Source: Asterias rubens (taxonomy: Eukaryota > Echinodermata > Asteroidea > Forcipulatida > Asteriidae). From it: a stretch of 64,000 nt of DNA. Shown here one piece after another: positions 1 through 14,100 of the stretch (the stretch's first letter is position 1; each line of letters begins with the position of its first letter). The stretch covers positions 8,461,883-8,525,882 of the forward strand of contig NC_047081.1 in assembly GCF_902459465.1 (NCBI RefSeq), in the 5' to 3' direction. The translations under genes were made by a program, and so were the position numbers. The notes beneath the pieces were generated by a model. It made no database searches, was not told where the DNA came from, and saw only the letters and a program-made list of their open reading frames with translations.

Positions 1-734
1 TGTCCAATGTCTTTAAAGAATGCCTATTTAGTTGACCCGCTTGAATTCCTGAATATGACCTTGGTGAATCTTGAAAGATTCTTATAGTTTGTCTTGAGGA
101 TATATCCCAATATCGAGCCCACATTCTTGTGTTTTTTTCACCCTCTTAAGAAACTGTTATCATGTGCAGTTTCAAGTAAACATAATCACAACTAAACACA
201 AACTTAAAAACCGATAAGAACGTTCTTTGATTAATATACTTCTGTGAGTTTGTTTGTTTGTTTGTTTGTTTGTTTGTTTGTTTGTTTTCTATTGCTTACT
301 TTTGTTTGCTTTTGTTTTGTTTACTTCTTTATTCATTTTCTCGTACTTGCTCCTTTATACTTGTGATTTGTTTGTTTTGGTCGAATAAGTTATAAAACAT
401 AGAAATAATAAACATCGAAGACGAAAACAAAATATCCGAAAACATCTCAAAATGTTTGTCCTTCGAATTGAATTTTCTCTTTCAAGTTCTTCAAAGAACT
501 AAAAAACACCATTACAAGGCTTAAGGATGTAGAGGACAGGTCGATGTATAGAGTTAAAATTGATTTTGAACTGTGTATCAATCTTAATTGCTAGGCAAAG
601 TGTTATGTCACAACACAAATCACTATGGAAAACAACTCATATTTAAGTTAAGATGAATCTCAGTGTTTTGTGAAATCGACCCCTGATTGTTGTACTCTTA
701 TTTAAGGATGACATTAATTGGGAACGATTCCTAC
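1..734. other. Tolloid-like intron 6 (partial)
   Basis: AT-rich intron sequence between exon 6 and the left edge. It contains a (GTTT)n tract at 247-287. The first bases (tccaatgtctttaaag) look like the end of a family A/B element truncated by the window. I see nothing else. Confidence 0.6.
247..287. repeat. (GTTT)n microsatellite
   Basis: About ten perfect GTTT units in the tolloid intron. Confidence 0.95.
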
Positions 735-974
735 TTGGGCACTTGTAGAGTAAATTGGCCTGCTTGATGTCCCCTTCACTCAGTCGTTTCCGTTGTCCGA
801 TCTCAATCTCCTGCATGGCAACCGACTCAGAGTCTCGCCTCGGTATCACGGTATCCAACCAAATCCCGCGAGAAAATGTGTTTCTCGCGTAGTGCATGAT
901 GCTGGCAAAGTCGTAGGGCTGACCCAGTGAGTCCACTTCCTCCGGGAGAAGCTTGTTGAAGTTGTATTCTTGTC
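735..974 (-). CDS. BMP1: Tolloid-like exon 6: Met-turn and end of protease domain
   Basis: Encodes residues 316-395. It runs from GQEYNF through the Met-turn [13 protein letters not shown] (M342, Y344 zinc ligand) to [22 protein letters not shown], the end of the astacin domain. The donor is read as a/gtagga after KCP, phase 1. This is the last tolloid exon in the window. The next should start the first CUB domain outside it. Confidence 0.93.
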
Positions 975-2143
975 CTGACGTCACAAAAGGATAACAAAAT
1001 GAAGATGTTAAAATAATGTTTTATATATAATATCGACAGGAGTTTTGTTGAAGCTGTAGGCCTACTCCAGTCATGCTGTATCACAAGGGAATAAATAGGG
1101 AATAAAAATAACATGTTAAAAATAACTGGACAGACGCTTTGTTGACGTTGCATTCCTGTCATGTCATGTTCTAACGTCACAGTGAGATAATTTGGGAAAA
1201 GAAAAATGAGTGATGGAGACGAATATTAATGAAAATAGGTTTGTTAAAATGTCTCTTTGATTTGTTTAATGGTACTGAACACTGTTGGTAATTACTCAAT
1301 CATTTGATCGCATAAAAAAAACATACTTGGAAACGAGCGATGGAGAGCTGTTGGTATTATAAAACAGCTCCCTCTAAAAAAACGTAGTTTTTGAGAAAAC
1401 TTCTCACTCAAATAAAGACCTCAGGACTGAAACCTTTTAATAGCTTTTATATATAGGCCTATATTAGGCATTTAAAAGCACACACATTTTGTGCAACAAG
1501 GGTATTTTTCTGTCATTATTCTCTTGCAACTTCGATGACCAATCGAGTCCATTTTAATTTTCACATATTTTTTATTTTATGCATAATGTTAGACAAAAAT
1601 TACCAAAAGGTGTCCAATGCATTTAAAGGCAGTGGACACTATTGGTAATTACTCAAAATAATTATAAGCATAAAACCTTTCTTGATTACAAGTAATGGGA
1701 AGAGGTTGATAATATAAAACATTGTGAGAAACAGCACCCTCTGAATTGACGTAGTTTTCGAGAAAGAAGTAGTTTTCCACGAATTTGATTTCGAGACCTC
1801 AGGTTTAGAAATTGAGGTCTCGAAATCAAGCATCTGAAAGTACACAACTTCGTGTAACAAGGGTGTTTTTTTTCTTTCATTATTATCTCGCAAGTTCGAT
1901 GACCGATTGAGCTCAAATTTTCACAGGTTTGTTGTTTCAAGCATATGTTGAGATACACCAAGTGAGAAGACTGGTCTTTGACAATTACCGATAGTATCCA
2001 CTGCCTTTAAAACAATATCATTATACATAAACCGATACCACATAATATACAAATTGAGAATACATTCTGAGCTGACGTAATGATTGACATGTGTCTAACC
2101 TCGCACATAAGTTGAGTTTTTGAATCGACAGTTTTTATTGAGA

Positions 2144-2175
<32 letters not shown>

Positions 2176-5100
2176 TGACAGGTGGCATTATTGTTATCAC
2201 CCCTCTGTCTTCCTCATCATCATTTCCACCTGACTTCTGAATCAAAACAATCTCCTTGGACAGGGTCACATTCCCACCCCGGACTTGTTTACATGTTTAC
2301 TCCCATCATCCTCGGAAGCTTTCACGCCCGACTTCAAAATAAAAACAAACTCCCTCCTTCTCCCCCATTCTACCAGGATTTACTCCGAGCACTTCTTCGT
2401 CTTCCTTGACTTTCCTGGTGGGCTTCTTTAGAAACTTGCGACAGTTTTGTTTTATTGTGTTCAACTTGTTTTCTGTACTTATTGCTCTTCATTTGGTTGT
2501 CCACATGCCTTGGAAGATAAAAACAACACTGACCGCTAAATTGATGTGACAGGTCGCAATCAATCATGTCTTAAATTTATCAGAGGAGCACATAACAATC
2601 CTCAAAATTATAGCTTTTAAAATTAGTTGTGTGTGTCCGAAAAAAATTGTGAAAAAAAAACGTGCCCAATTTTTAGTATGAATTGAGCACATTGTCTTTA
2701 ATTTTAGTTGCAACGACCCAAATCAGCTGATTGCATTTCTTTAGGTTTTAAGAAACGGCTTTCTAAAAAAAAATATGACTTCAATTTACAGAAAAATATT
2801 TTTACAAGAATCGAAAGTAATTTTCGTCTCAGGAGACAAAAAGACAAAAATTATTTTAGCATGTCAAACATATTTTCGTGACATTGTTTTAATCATTTCT
2901 CAAAAACTACAGCACCTCAGCAAGTAATATTTTAAGGTAAGCTTTCTACTATCATTATCTTCAAACGAAGTATCTATGGACATTGTGTTTTGTGATGCAA
3001 AAAAAGTACCCAAAATCCTTTAACTTCTAGTGACAGATTAATCAATCACTGCTGAAGGATATTCCGAGGAACTCCAAATAGGGAAGTCCTCGTTCCTTAA
3101 ATCCTGACCTAGAGTTAATGGGTTATTGAGTTAGGCTCCGGAAGATCCGTATTAATAATACTTAGAGGTCGGATCTCTAAATCAAAGTATATTAACAACT
3201 CCTACGTTTAAAGTAAACCACAAACATAAGGTGGAATTCACAACTATCAATGTTTTGAAAATTCGATCGTTTTTGAATTCGATTAACCACACAATCTTGA
3301 AAAAAAATCATATTGATATTTGTTGAACGGACCCTATCAGTATTATTTTTCAAAAACTTACTTTTTAAGCAATTTGTATAATTGTTTTTGGTGAGCCACA
3401 AACAAACCTGTCAGTCCCTAACCCCCCCCCCCCCTCCGCCAGAAAGAGAACACCCCCTCCCAACCTGCCAACCCACAGTGCAGAACCTTGTGTTAACTAC
3501 ACATCACCCACCGTACAGGGATAAATCATTTTGCACGTTGTCACCCCAAGGTTGAATAATTTGTCTACAACTTACGAATTTTTATATCACATAAATCCCG
3601 CGAGAACTGACATTTTTTCCTGACAGAAAACGCCTAAGGCTTATCCCGTTGTGATTGATATAGCATACATGTTTTTGCTCCAAAACACATGAATGTCATA
3701 TTGGGGGTATCAAAAGGGCAAGACATTTCCAAAACAGGTGCTAAAATGGGACATTATTTTGAGTTCGGGAAACTTTTCATGTTGATTGCAACAACAGACA
3801 GTAATATGTTGCAAAACTACACGGCAAAAGTATCAAGGTGTACCCAAGAAAACATTATTTGCTGGAAATCAACTTAAAGGCATGGACACCTTGGTAATTA
3901 CTCAAAATAGTGATTAGCATAAAAACTTAATTGGTAACGAGCAATGGAGAAAGAGGTCTTTTCTCAGGCAAATAATAAAAGACTCCAGGTAGCCGATTTC
4001 ACGAAACTTGACGCAACTGCGTTAGTCCATCCATGTGCACTTGCATAACGTTTAGGGAGCAACTAGCGCCGTAAACGTTGCGCAAGTGGACTTACGCAGT
4101 TGCGTAAAGTTTGAAATCGGCTGCAGGCCCTTTCTTATGCAACTGAAAGCACCTTAATTAATTGTGCAATTAGGGTAGTTTGTTTTGTATTGTTCTCTTG
4201 CAACTGCGATGGACCAATTGGGCCCAAATTTTCACAGATTTATTATTTTATGCATGATGTAGGGATACACCAAGTGCGAATACTGGTCTTTGACATTGTT
4301 TACCAAAGGTTCCCAGTGTCTTTAAACGAGTTACATTTGCGTGTTTACAATGGGTTACAAAAAACATGCAACAGTCGTTAAAGTTGATTGATCGTGTTGA
4401 ACTCTGGAACATTTATGTTCTGAGAAAAAGGCGCGACGAGAGACCTTTACATTATGTTTAATGTTCCAGTTTTCCTAAGGTCTATAAGTAACCTTTGCCC
4501 GTTACAATTGAGGGGCCTATACGCCTCTCTTAATATTTATGCATGAGGTACGTCACAATGCTAACCCAAAACGAGGCTATGGGCGCAGCCACTGCAAGTG
4601 ATGGGGGACGTGCGCCCATAGCCTAATGTTGGGTAAGAATTATGACGTCATGCATACAAATTTAAAGACAGTGGACACTGTTGGTAATTACTCAAAATAA
4701 TTATTATCATAAAAACTTTCTTGGTTACGAGTAATGGGGAGAGGTTGATAGTATAACACATTGTGAGAAACAGCTCCCTCTGAAGTGACGTAGTTTTCGA
4801 GAAAGAAGTAATTTTCCACGAATTTGATTTCGAGACCTCAAGTTTAGAATTTGAGGTCTCGAAATCAAGCATCTGAAAGCACACAACTTCGTGTGACAAG
4901 GGTGTTTTTTTTCTTTTCTAGTTATCTCTCAACTCCGACGACCAATTAAGCTCATATTTTCAGAGCTTTGTTATTGTATGCATATGTTGAGATACACCAA
5001 GTGGGAAGACTAGTCTTTGACAATTACCAATAGTGTCCAGTGTCTTTAAGAGGGGCCTATAGTTGATGGCCACTTCCAGTTGACTGCTATCTCTATTCAA

Positions 5101-8100
5101 AGAGCTGTTCTGATTTTTGGAATAGGCTACCAGTGGAAAACATACCTTCCATTTAAAGCCATTAGACACTTTCGGTAAACAGTATTGTTCAAAGGCCCAC
5201 ACTTCGTGTATCACAACGTATATATAAAGTAACAAACCTGTGCAAATTTAGGCTCAATCGGTCATCGGAGTCGGGAGAAAATACTGGGAAAACCCACCCT
5301 TGTTTCCACACGTTTCGCCGTGTCATGACATGTGTTTAAAATAAATCCGTACATCTCGCTATCGAAAATTGATAATTGTTTTAAAATCTCAAAAAGTAAA
5401 GCATTTCATGGAATAATATTTCAAGAGAAGTCTTTCACCATTACCTTCTGTAAACCCTGTAAGTTATTTGTAAATCTGTGAAATTTTTTTTCTGTTCGAA
5501 AGTATATAATGGCTTAAGTGATTTTGATACATTTTGTATAAATTTTTGGCCATGGCATGAATCTCTATACACTGTAAATGAATGTGTAAATTAATTTACA
5601 TGTAGAAGTTTCAGCTTCATTAGTCGTCAAGTTTTTTAGAAAAAAAGTACGAGCTCAAATAACTTAGGTCTCCTGAGACGAACATTATTTCCGTGAAATT
5701 GTTTTAACTCGTCCAACAAAAACTGCAGCACATCAGCAAGTAACATTTTAAGGGAAGCTTTCATTATCATTATCATTCAAGTTTAACGTATCTGTGGATT
5801 TGGGGTTTTGAGTCGTTCAAAAAGTACCCAAGCCCTTTAAAAAGTGTGGATGTATAGGGTCTCGATTCGAAAGCAACATTTTTAGAACAACGTGGGACAA
5901 GGTTCAAGGGGGTCCAACTGTTTGTTCCGAATGTTTCACCCAATCTCAACCTGCGATACACATCAGCGATCATGTTCAATGTTTCTTAACAAGTATCCGA
6001 TTGTCACAGTTTGAGGTTTGAGTGACTTTCACCGTCTTGAGAATGCGGGTTGGGTCGCTCAAGACGTCCCAAGTGGGTTTAAGGATTGATGACGGCGATT
6101 AGTGAGCCATTTATGGATCGAGACTTTCGGAGTCAAGAGGTGGCGACCGGATCGTGTCTGTTGCAAGACAGTCATCGTTTGTGATGTTGGGTGGGGAGTT
6201 AGTCTTAAAGGCACTGCCGTCGATTTCACCAAACTCTTCCTAACTTAGGATGACTCTTAGAATTTAGGACGAGTTTAGTTCTGTAACCAATACGTTAGGA
6301 CGCATTGAAACTATCCTAGGTTAGGACGAGTTACTTATCCTAACGCGAGATATGATTAATCCTAGCGTGTCGTGAAACAAGCTGCTTCCACCTGTTGCAA
6401 GTTTCCCCAGGACCTCGCCACCATATCACATCCTTCATTGACCCGCTAATGGTTAAAATCAAGAAGGTCGCAAGGTACACAGGCAACTATGCTAACGACA
6501 TGAACATTACGTGTCTGTGCCCGAGAAATTTCGCACAATCCAATAACATTTAGTAGTAATTGCTCGATGTAATTGTGGAATGGTTGGAATAATACCTTGT
6601 AAGAAAATGTTTTTTTTTTATTAAGGTGAGGGCTCAGCCATTAAAGGGTCCTTGCAATCGTTCTTGGATTCGTTTTAGTTTTGGTTTTTGGATAGGCTAC
6701 TTATTTAGCATTGTTGCTGTTAATGCTTAGTTATTAAATTGCATATTAATACAATGTGATGTCATAGGTGCGCGTCACCAAAATCTAACGAATAGAAGAC
6801 TGAGTTCTTTGCATTAAATGGAATGTATACGTTTGTTAATCATACCTAAAATTGATGGCAAGAAGTACAACAGCTTTCGTTAGTATACAGCATTTTGAGA
6901 ATCATTTCACTTTGAAATTAAAGTGGTTATGGTAGTTTTTATCTCCCAAAATTTGATTCTAAGGCCACATAAAAAAATGTTGATCGTCCTTTTTTTTGCG
7001 GATGGGGAGGGAGGGAGTTTTTTTTTTTAGATAATGATAGTGGAAAGCTTCCATTCAAATAGAAGTAGTTTTTGAGAAATGAGTAAAACAAGTCACAAAA
7101 TAATTTTCGTCTCAGGAAGACGACAATATTATTTTAGCATGTAAAATCCCATTAACCCAGTTATGATATTATACCATAATCATAGCATAACTGGTTAACC
7201 TGTTTTTACATGCTAAAACTGAGACGAACATTATTTGTTTTACTCATTTCTCAAAAACTACAGCATCTCAGTAAGTACAAAGCTTTCTACTATCATAATC
7301 TTCAAACTGTGTAAGTTTAATGTAAATCTGTGAAGATTGTGTTTTATGTTAGGAAAAATTACATAGACCCTTTAAAATGAGAGGTATTCAAAAGAAATGA
7401 AACATCTCAAGACGTTTGGACAAGAACATAAAAAAGAGAACATTCTTTTTATACCTGGGAGGATATTTTCCTTGACGATGGTGACATGTGAGTCTCGATC
7501 GGGTCTCGTGTGCTCGTGCCAGAACCCAACAACGTGGCCCAACTCGTGGACCACTACTCCAAACTTGTCACAGTTCTTGCCAATTGAGATGGCCTGAGCT
7601 CCTTCAGCTCTCATCCCGACGAAGGAGCAGCATCTTGAGACGAGGAAAAAAGAATAGTGATATGAGAATGAGAAAAGGTCGCTAGTTCGAATCCTACCCG
7701 AGTATTATGCCTGACAAATGTTGTTGTATACAGGACTCGGAAAAGTACGGCATAAACAGTGCCTTGGATCGGTCGAGTTGGTCATTGAAAAGCGTTTGTA
7801 ACTGGGTTTTTTTCAAATGCATATGGTTAGAAAGATAATTTAAAAGTAGAATACAATGATCCACACAAATTCGCGAACTAACACGGTCAGCCATTTATGG
7901 AGTCAAACATTAATTTGACTCCCATAAAATGGCCGACCGTGTTAGTCGACGTGGTAAAAGGAAAACCACGCAATTTCGAGTGATACTTGTGTGGATCATT
8001 ATATTCTACTTTTATGATATCTTTCTAATCATATGCATTTTATAACAAACGATTACAAACGCTTTTCAAAGACCGAATCGACCGATCCAAGGCAACGTGT

Positions 8101-11100
8101 TCCATTAACCATACCTCCATGCTTTAACACACTGACACGTCGGTAGAACTAAATAATATAATGTGTCCCATGTTTCAACACTGGACACTTTTCGTAATTC
8201 TCGAAATAGTTGTTGTTATAACAACTTACTTGTTAATGAGCAATGGAGAGCTGTTATATAAAACATTGTGGGAAACGTAGCTTTTGGGAAAGAGGTATTT
8301 TCGCACTATCATATTAAAATACGTCAGGCCTGAAAGCCCTTTTTAGGTATCTGAAATCACTGTGCAACAAGGGTGTTTTTTTCTGTCATTGTTCTCTCGC
8401 AACTTCGACGACCAATTGAGTTCAAATTTTCACAGGTTTGTTATTGCGTGCATTTGTTGAGATACACCAAGTAAGAAGACTGATCTTTGACAATTACAAA
8501 TAGCGTAGATAACACACTATAACCATCAGAAGTACCCGAAGAAAACTTTCTCTAAATATTTCTTAAGATTCTAAGCGTCAATGAAGACACAATAGTAGGC
8601 CTACACCATGCCCCATTGAGCACCAAATGCGTGGAAACAATAATAATAGAATTGGATTCAGTGTTGTGTTTAGGGTTGCTGTAAAGCTGTAAATAGTAAG
8701 ACGATAAAATAGACGGCTGCCTTGATTGATTGCTTTCTTGATTGACTGACTGAGTCAATGAGTGATTGATTGATTGATTGACTGATTGATTGACAGATGA
8801 CTTTCTAACGATCACTCTCAAGAGTCATGACCAGAAATAGCTTCCTGCCTCAGAGATGTTTATTATCCGGAGTGATACATGAGCGTATGTGTGGGTGGGT
8901 GGGTGGTTTGGGGGCGAGGAAAGGAACGGTGAAGACGATTGCTTTCTTTTTAGACTTTTTGGTCCGTTTATGGCGCAGTGGGAGCATCACAACTTCATTT
9001 CAAAGCTTATACAAGCTTTGTAATATCAAAAGCGAGGTCGTTGATTTGTATCTTATTATTTAAAGTATTTTGTTGTTTTAGGTCATTAATTTTTATCTTT
9101 TGTGACCCGAACCTAAACTATTTGATCTCTTTTAATAATTTCAAGCCGAAGAAATGTCATAATATTTTTTATTTATAGACAAACTTTGAAGCTGTCCGCG
9201 GTTCAAAACTCTCCTGTTTTTGATATCTCTCTTTAGACCGCTATGACAAGAGGGCATCGCGGTCTATGGAGAGATACAAATAACAGGAGAGTCTTGAACC
9301 AAGACTACGGATCCATCAGTGATTATTCTCTTGCTAGTCTTGAAATCAAGCTGTTAAGCGCGGTTACGGGGACGGTACACACATCCTCGATCCCAGTATG
9401 TATTTGAGTCAGTGGCAATAAGAGCTGCCATGACATACGACCGTTGCATGAATGTATAATCGCACTGTGACTATTGCATGAACGACAGAATGTGTGTTTG
9501 AACAGCTAGGCAGCGACTAACGACTCGTCACCAAGTCTACTCTCTTGCTGATGTCGTGAACAGAGTGTCAACACTCACAGTTTGTACCTGGCGATGACAG
9601 CTTACCCTACTTGATGCAATTAAATACTTTCCTCATTAATTAGTGATTTGAGGTCAGTACGGGCACGGAATGATGAGACAATCTTAACTTCCCTTGAGGA
9701 GGGAGGAAGGTCAGTGACAGATAGGAGAAGGACGGGGAGGGTTTGCCAAAGGGTGATGCTATAAGAGCTAAAGATGGGAACAGATGTTGTGCCAAGCAAG
9801 GCGCAGATCCTCCTGTCCGACCTTGTCTCAACCTATCATGACGTTTCAGCGTGAAACCCATGGCTTTCTTATTCTTCTCACCTTAGAGCAAACATGTTCC
9901 TCGCTCTATGTTCCCACCCTTACGCTCTTGCTTTGCAAACAAGTGGAACACAGTGGCATTCCAACACGGCTTTAAAGACCTTATGCACATGACGTCATAT
10001 CAGTGGGGCGCCCTCACCTAGAGGTCAAAAGAAGGTTGTCTATTGGCCAATCCTGTGCGCCGCGCGTACAAATCTGTTCTTTTCGATTGTTTTGTCACTG
10101 TTTTTCCTCTAAGATGGCGGACGAACGACGTCAATGCATAAGGTCTATTCCACGATAGGCTGTTGCATGTTTCCATCCACCCTACAATGTATATTGCTTG
10201 AAGGAGTATCACTCAGTTCCCACCATCAGCTCCCCAAGTTATTTTCAACATATTCTCCTACTAAACCCCTTATACAAAGAGTGGCGTTTAACCTTGTTTG
10301 GGGGGCGAACTGGCATAAGAAATGGTTTCTGCTTACCCGCATGATCTGTATGTAAAGACGATGTAGTTCCTATGCTGTTGTGGGTCTCTCTCCACGAATG
10401 TAATACACGTGTAGTTCTCCCAATGCCGCATGGCTTGTTTGAACATTGCGCGCTGAGAACCTAAAATAAAACAACCAAAATTAAAGGCAAACTCATTATA
10501 AACCCAACTTACATTTTGTATTTTCATTTCAAAATTTTTATTTTATAGTTCTACTTTATTTTTTACTTGGTTTAAACTATTTTGGGATTGAACAAAGAAT
10601 GTGTAGTTCCATCTAATGGTCAGTTTTTGGTTTAAATCGTAAACAGAATGGGTGACCCGAAAAGCCGAAACCGACTTTCCTCAAAGCCTCCTTTTAAAAA
10701 TACGCCCCTCACTCGTAATCACTCTTCACAACATTTTGGGTACAGCAGCTTTCGATGATTTTTACTTCGAAGAAATGTAGTTATGTAAAATTATATCAAT
10801 TCTTGTGCCCTTAAATTTGAATCTGAGAAGCGTCACTGTCAGTAACGCTTCCCAGACTGTGTTTTCCCAAATACGGATTAATTTTTTCTGCGCGGACAAA
10901 TTCGCTCTGGATTTTCGGCGATTTCCTTAAAAAACGCGACCCCTTTTGAGATGGAATGTTCACAGGTAGTTTTATTGTATATATATATTATTTACTTATA
11001 CAAAAAAAACAAAAAAAAGGTTCTTAAACAAAGGTATGCTTAGCCTTAAAAGTGTTATCTCTTCGAATTTTTATTTTATTTTTTTCTGTTGTTACCTGTA

Positions 11101-14100
11101 AAGTTTCCATCAATGATGTAAGGTATGACTCCATAAGGCCACTTCCTCTCCGGTCTTGAGGTCACAGCTCTGGTTGATCTATGATGCGTTGCCATGGTTT
11201 CCTCTGTTTCATTCTCAGCCTCCTCATCTTCTGAAAACATACAAAAGAAAAGAGAGTCGATTATGAACAATACGGTACATTATTGTTTTAAGGAGTTCGT
11301 CAGTTTTAAGAAGGTAAAGGAATCATCATACATCGTAACTTTTAATGTTGACGTTGATACAATTACGGGCTGTATGGCTTCTGACTGGCACCTCCGAACA
11401 CTCAACCTATTATAGGGCTATAGATTGATCAGTTGGTAGAGGGCCGGCACGTTTATCCGGAGGTCGTTGGTTCAAATCCCGCAAATCCTTAATAAGGATT
11501 TCAGATTCAGTTTGATTGAATATGACTTCATTTGCTATGGAAATATTTTGCAGCGAATTGGTGCTAACATGAACTTCATCATTAGTAAGCTTTCAGACTG
11601 TAAATTAAACAATGGTATTTTAAGAGTAACTATAAACTATAAATGAATAGCAAACTTGCGGGTACAACCATGAGTAAAATCTCTTTTGAAGAAAATCTCT
11701 TTCGAAGGAGTGGTGGCTCTGAATAGAGCCTGTCTGTTCTCGACTTTTCGATCATATAGACCTTTTCGCAAATACTTGGGCGCGCGCGTAAAGCTTGGAA
11801 TTAGGTGCATTGTGGTCTAGCTGGTATCCAAGTTTGATCCATATCTATCCCACAATGCACCTCATTCAACAGTCTGCGCTTGCGCAATGCTATTTGCGAA
11901 AAGGTCTATACTCTGCTCGTCCTCAGGCGCATGGTATTTTGTTTATCCTGAAAAAAATTCTGTACCTTTAACCTTACAAAATTACCCGTCTCCTAGACTT
12001 CTAGCACCACAAAATAAAAAGGTAAATTAAGATAAATGAGGGTGAATTGGTGCCATTTAGGTTCGTAACATTTCGTCGTACATGTACTTTATTCATTTTT
12101 TTTGTACCAACACAAAATATTGCCTCTAACGACAACACTCAACCTATGGAGTCCTATGCAAACACACAGTAATGTGCGTAATGATTTTCCCGTTTTAGAA
12201 ACAAAGTAACTTTAAAGGCACTGGACACCTTGGGTAATTATCACAGACCGGTAGTCTCATTTGGTGTATCCCAACATATGCATGAAATAACAAATCTGTG
12301 AAAGATTTGACCATGTAATCGAAGTTGCAAGAGAATGAAAGAAAAAAACACCCTTGTTGCACATTATTTTTTTCTTCAGATGCCTAATAAAAGGCTTCAG
12401 TCTTTTAATTTGGTAAGAAAATAAAATTACTTCTTTCTCAAAAACTACGTTACTGCAGAGGGCGCCGTTTCTCACAATGTTTTATACTATCAACAGTTCC
12501 CCGTTGCTCGTTACTAAGTACGTTTTTATGCTAATAATTATTTTTGATTAACTACCAACAGTGTCCAGTGCCTTTAAAAAAACAAAGTACCTGTGTTCAG
12601 TCCCCGTTGACCAAATCTTTGTGTTTATCGATTTAAATGGTTGCAAACTTAAGTGCAACTGTCACCCCCCCCCCTCCTCCTTCCAATGGATGTGTGTTTA
12701 AGACTCAAGAAGTAAATACAGGCAGTTCTGCTTCAGAACGAGATCGATTTTTAACACACGGTAGCTCTGTTCTCACAGAATTAGGACTCAAGTTTGGGTC
12801 AATAACCCCCAAAATGGGGATATACAGCAGCTCATTATTTGATTTTGTTTGTTTTCAATGCACTGTGCATGAAGATGCTTTTAATATATATTACCAGTAG
12901 AAGTTTCAGCTTCATTAATAGTCAAGTTTTTGAGAAAATAAGAGAAAATCACAGAGCAATTTTTTCAGGAGAGTCGCGTAAATTCGTTGTATACAGGTAA
13001 GAGACAAAATAGTTGAAGTTGTCTTACTCATTTCTCAAAACAACAGCACCTCAGCAAGAGTTTTTTTTTAGGGAAGCTTTCTACCATCAGTATCTTTAAA
13101 CCGTGTAATAGTTTAATGTAAATCTGCGGACTTTTGTGTTCTGTTTCGTACAAAAAAAAGTACCCAAAACCTGAAAGAGGAGTACTTTTTGCACGATTGA
13201 TTCTCTTGACTGAACAATCTATACCACTGGATGTTTGTCCCAAGCTGTTCCGAAATGGTGTTACTTCGATTGTCCATACCCAGTTGTGAACATGACCCTG
13301 AATTCAAGGCACCATGACATGAACAACCAATTCATCCCAGCTATATTTAGGACAATATTCGGCTAAACACGAAACAAAAACCCGAGTCCTAGTCTTGGTG
13401 CAAGACGTTGTAATTCAGTATCACACAACAATTGCGACCGTCGAGATGGGGCCTAGGTATTACCACATAGGTTGAGACCAACTCTACAAGAACGTCTTGC
13501 GCCAAGACTAGTCGAGTCCTTGCCGCAACGACAAGGCGAGGTGCATGCTGGGACTATTTCCTGTGACCCCATGACCTCGTTCACAGCTGTCACTAAGAAT
13601 GAAAGGACATCATCATCAGTGATTAACCCTGCAACCAGAAGGAGGATGTTTAACTACTTCATGCAGATGTACAGGAAATTTGGCCTTAAGATAACCCCTA
13701 CAATGAATGTTGTCTTGCCAATGCTGCTGCCGAGGAGGCACACCCAATAACATCAGGTTCGTTTTCCTTGGATAATTAAAGGCATGCACACTACTGGTAA
13801 TTTCTCAAAATAATGATTACCAATTTGGTAACGAGTAATGGGGAGCTGTTGACGGCATAAAACATTGTGACAAACGGCTCCCTCTGAAGTGACGTGTTCG
13901 AAAAAAGAAGTAGTTTTCCACGAAATTGATTTCGAGACCTCAGATTTAGAATTTGAGGTCTCGAAATCAAGCATCTGAAAGCACACAACTTACAATGGTG
14001 TTACAATGGTGTTTTCTTCTTTCATTATTATCTCGCAACTTCGACGACCAATTGAGCTCAAGTTTTTCACTGGTGTGTTATTTTTTGCATAAGTTGAGAT

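Noticed and set aside
247..287. Regularly spaced short repeats as a CRISPR-like array
   Set aside because: Simple GTTT microsatellite in a eukaryotic intron, with no spacers.
4648..4899. A recurring open frame of about 70-90 codons (…[13 protein letters not shown]…) also found at 1.7, 13.8, 27.3, 31.4, 40.6, 43.8 kb
   Set aside because: It is family A transposon sequence translated across the central palindrome. It starts at varying points, is often broken and shows no codon-position bias that I can see, so it is not annotated as a gene.
13472..13750. 92-codon plus-strand open frame in tolloid intron 2
   Set aside because: No recognisable domain, its left end lies in a foldback element and no splice partners were found.
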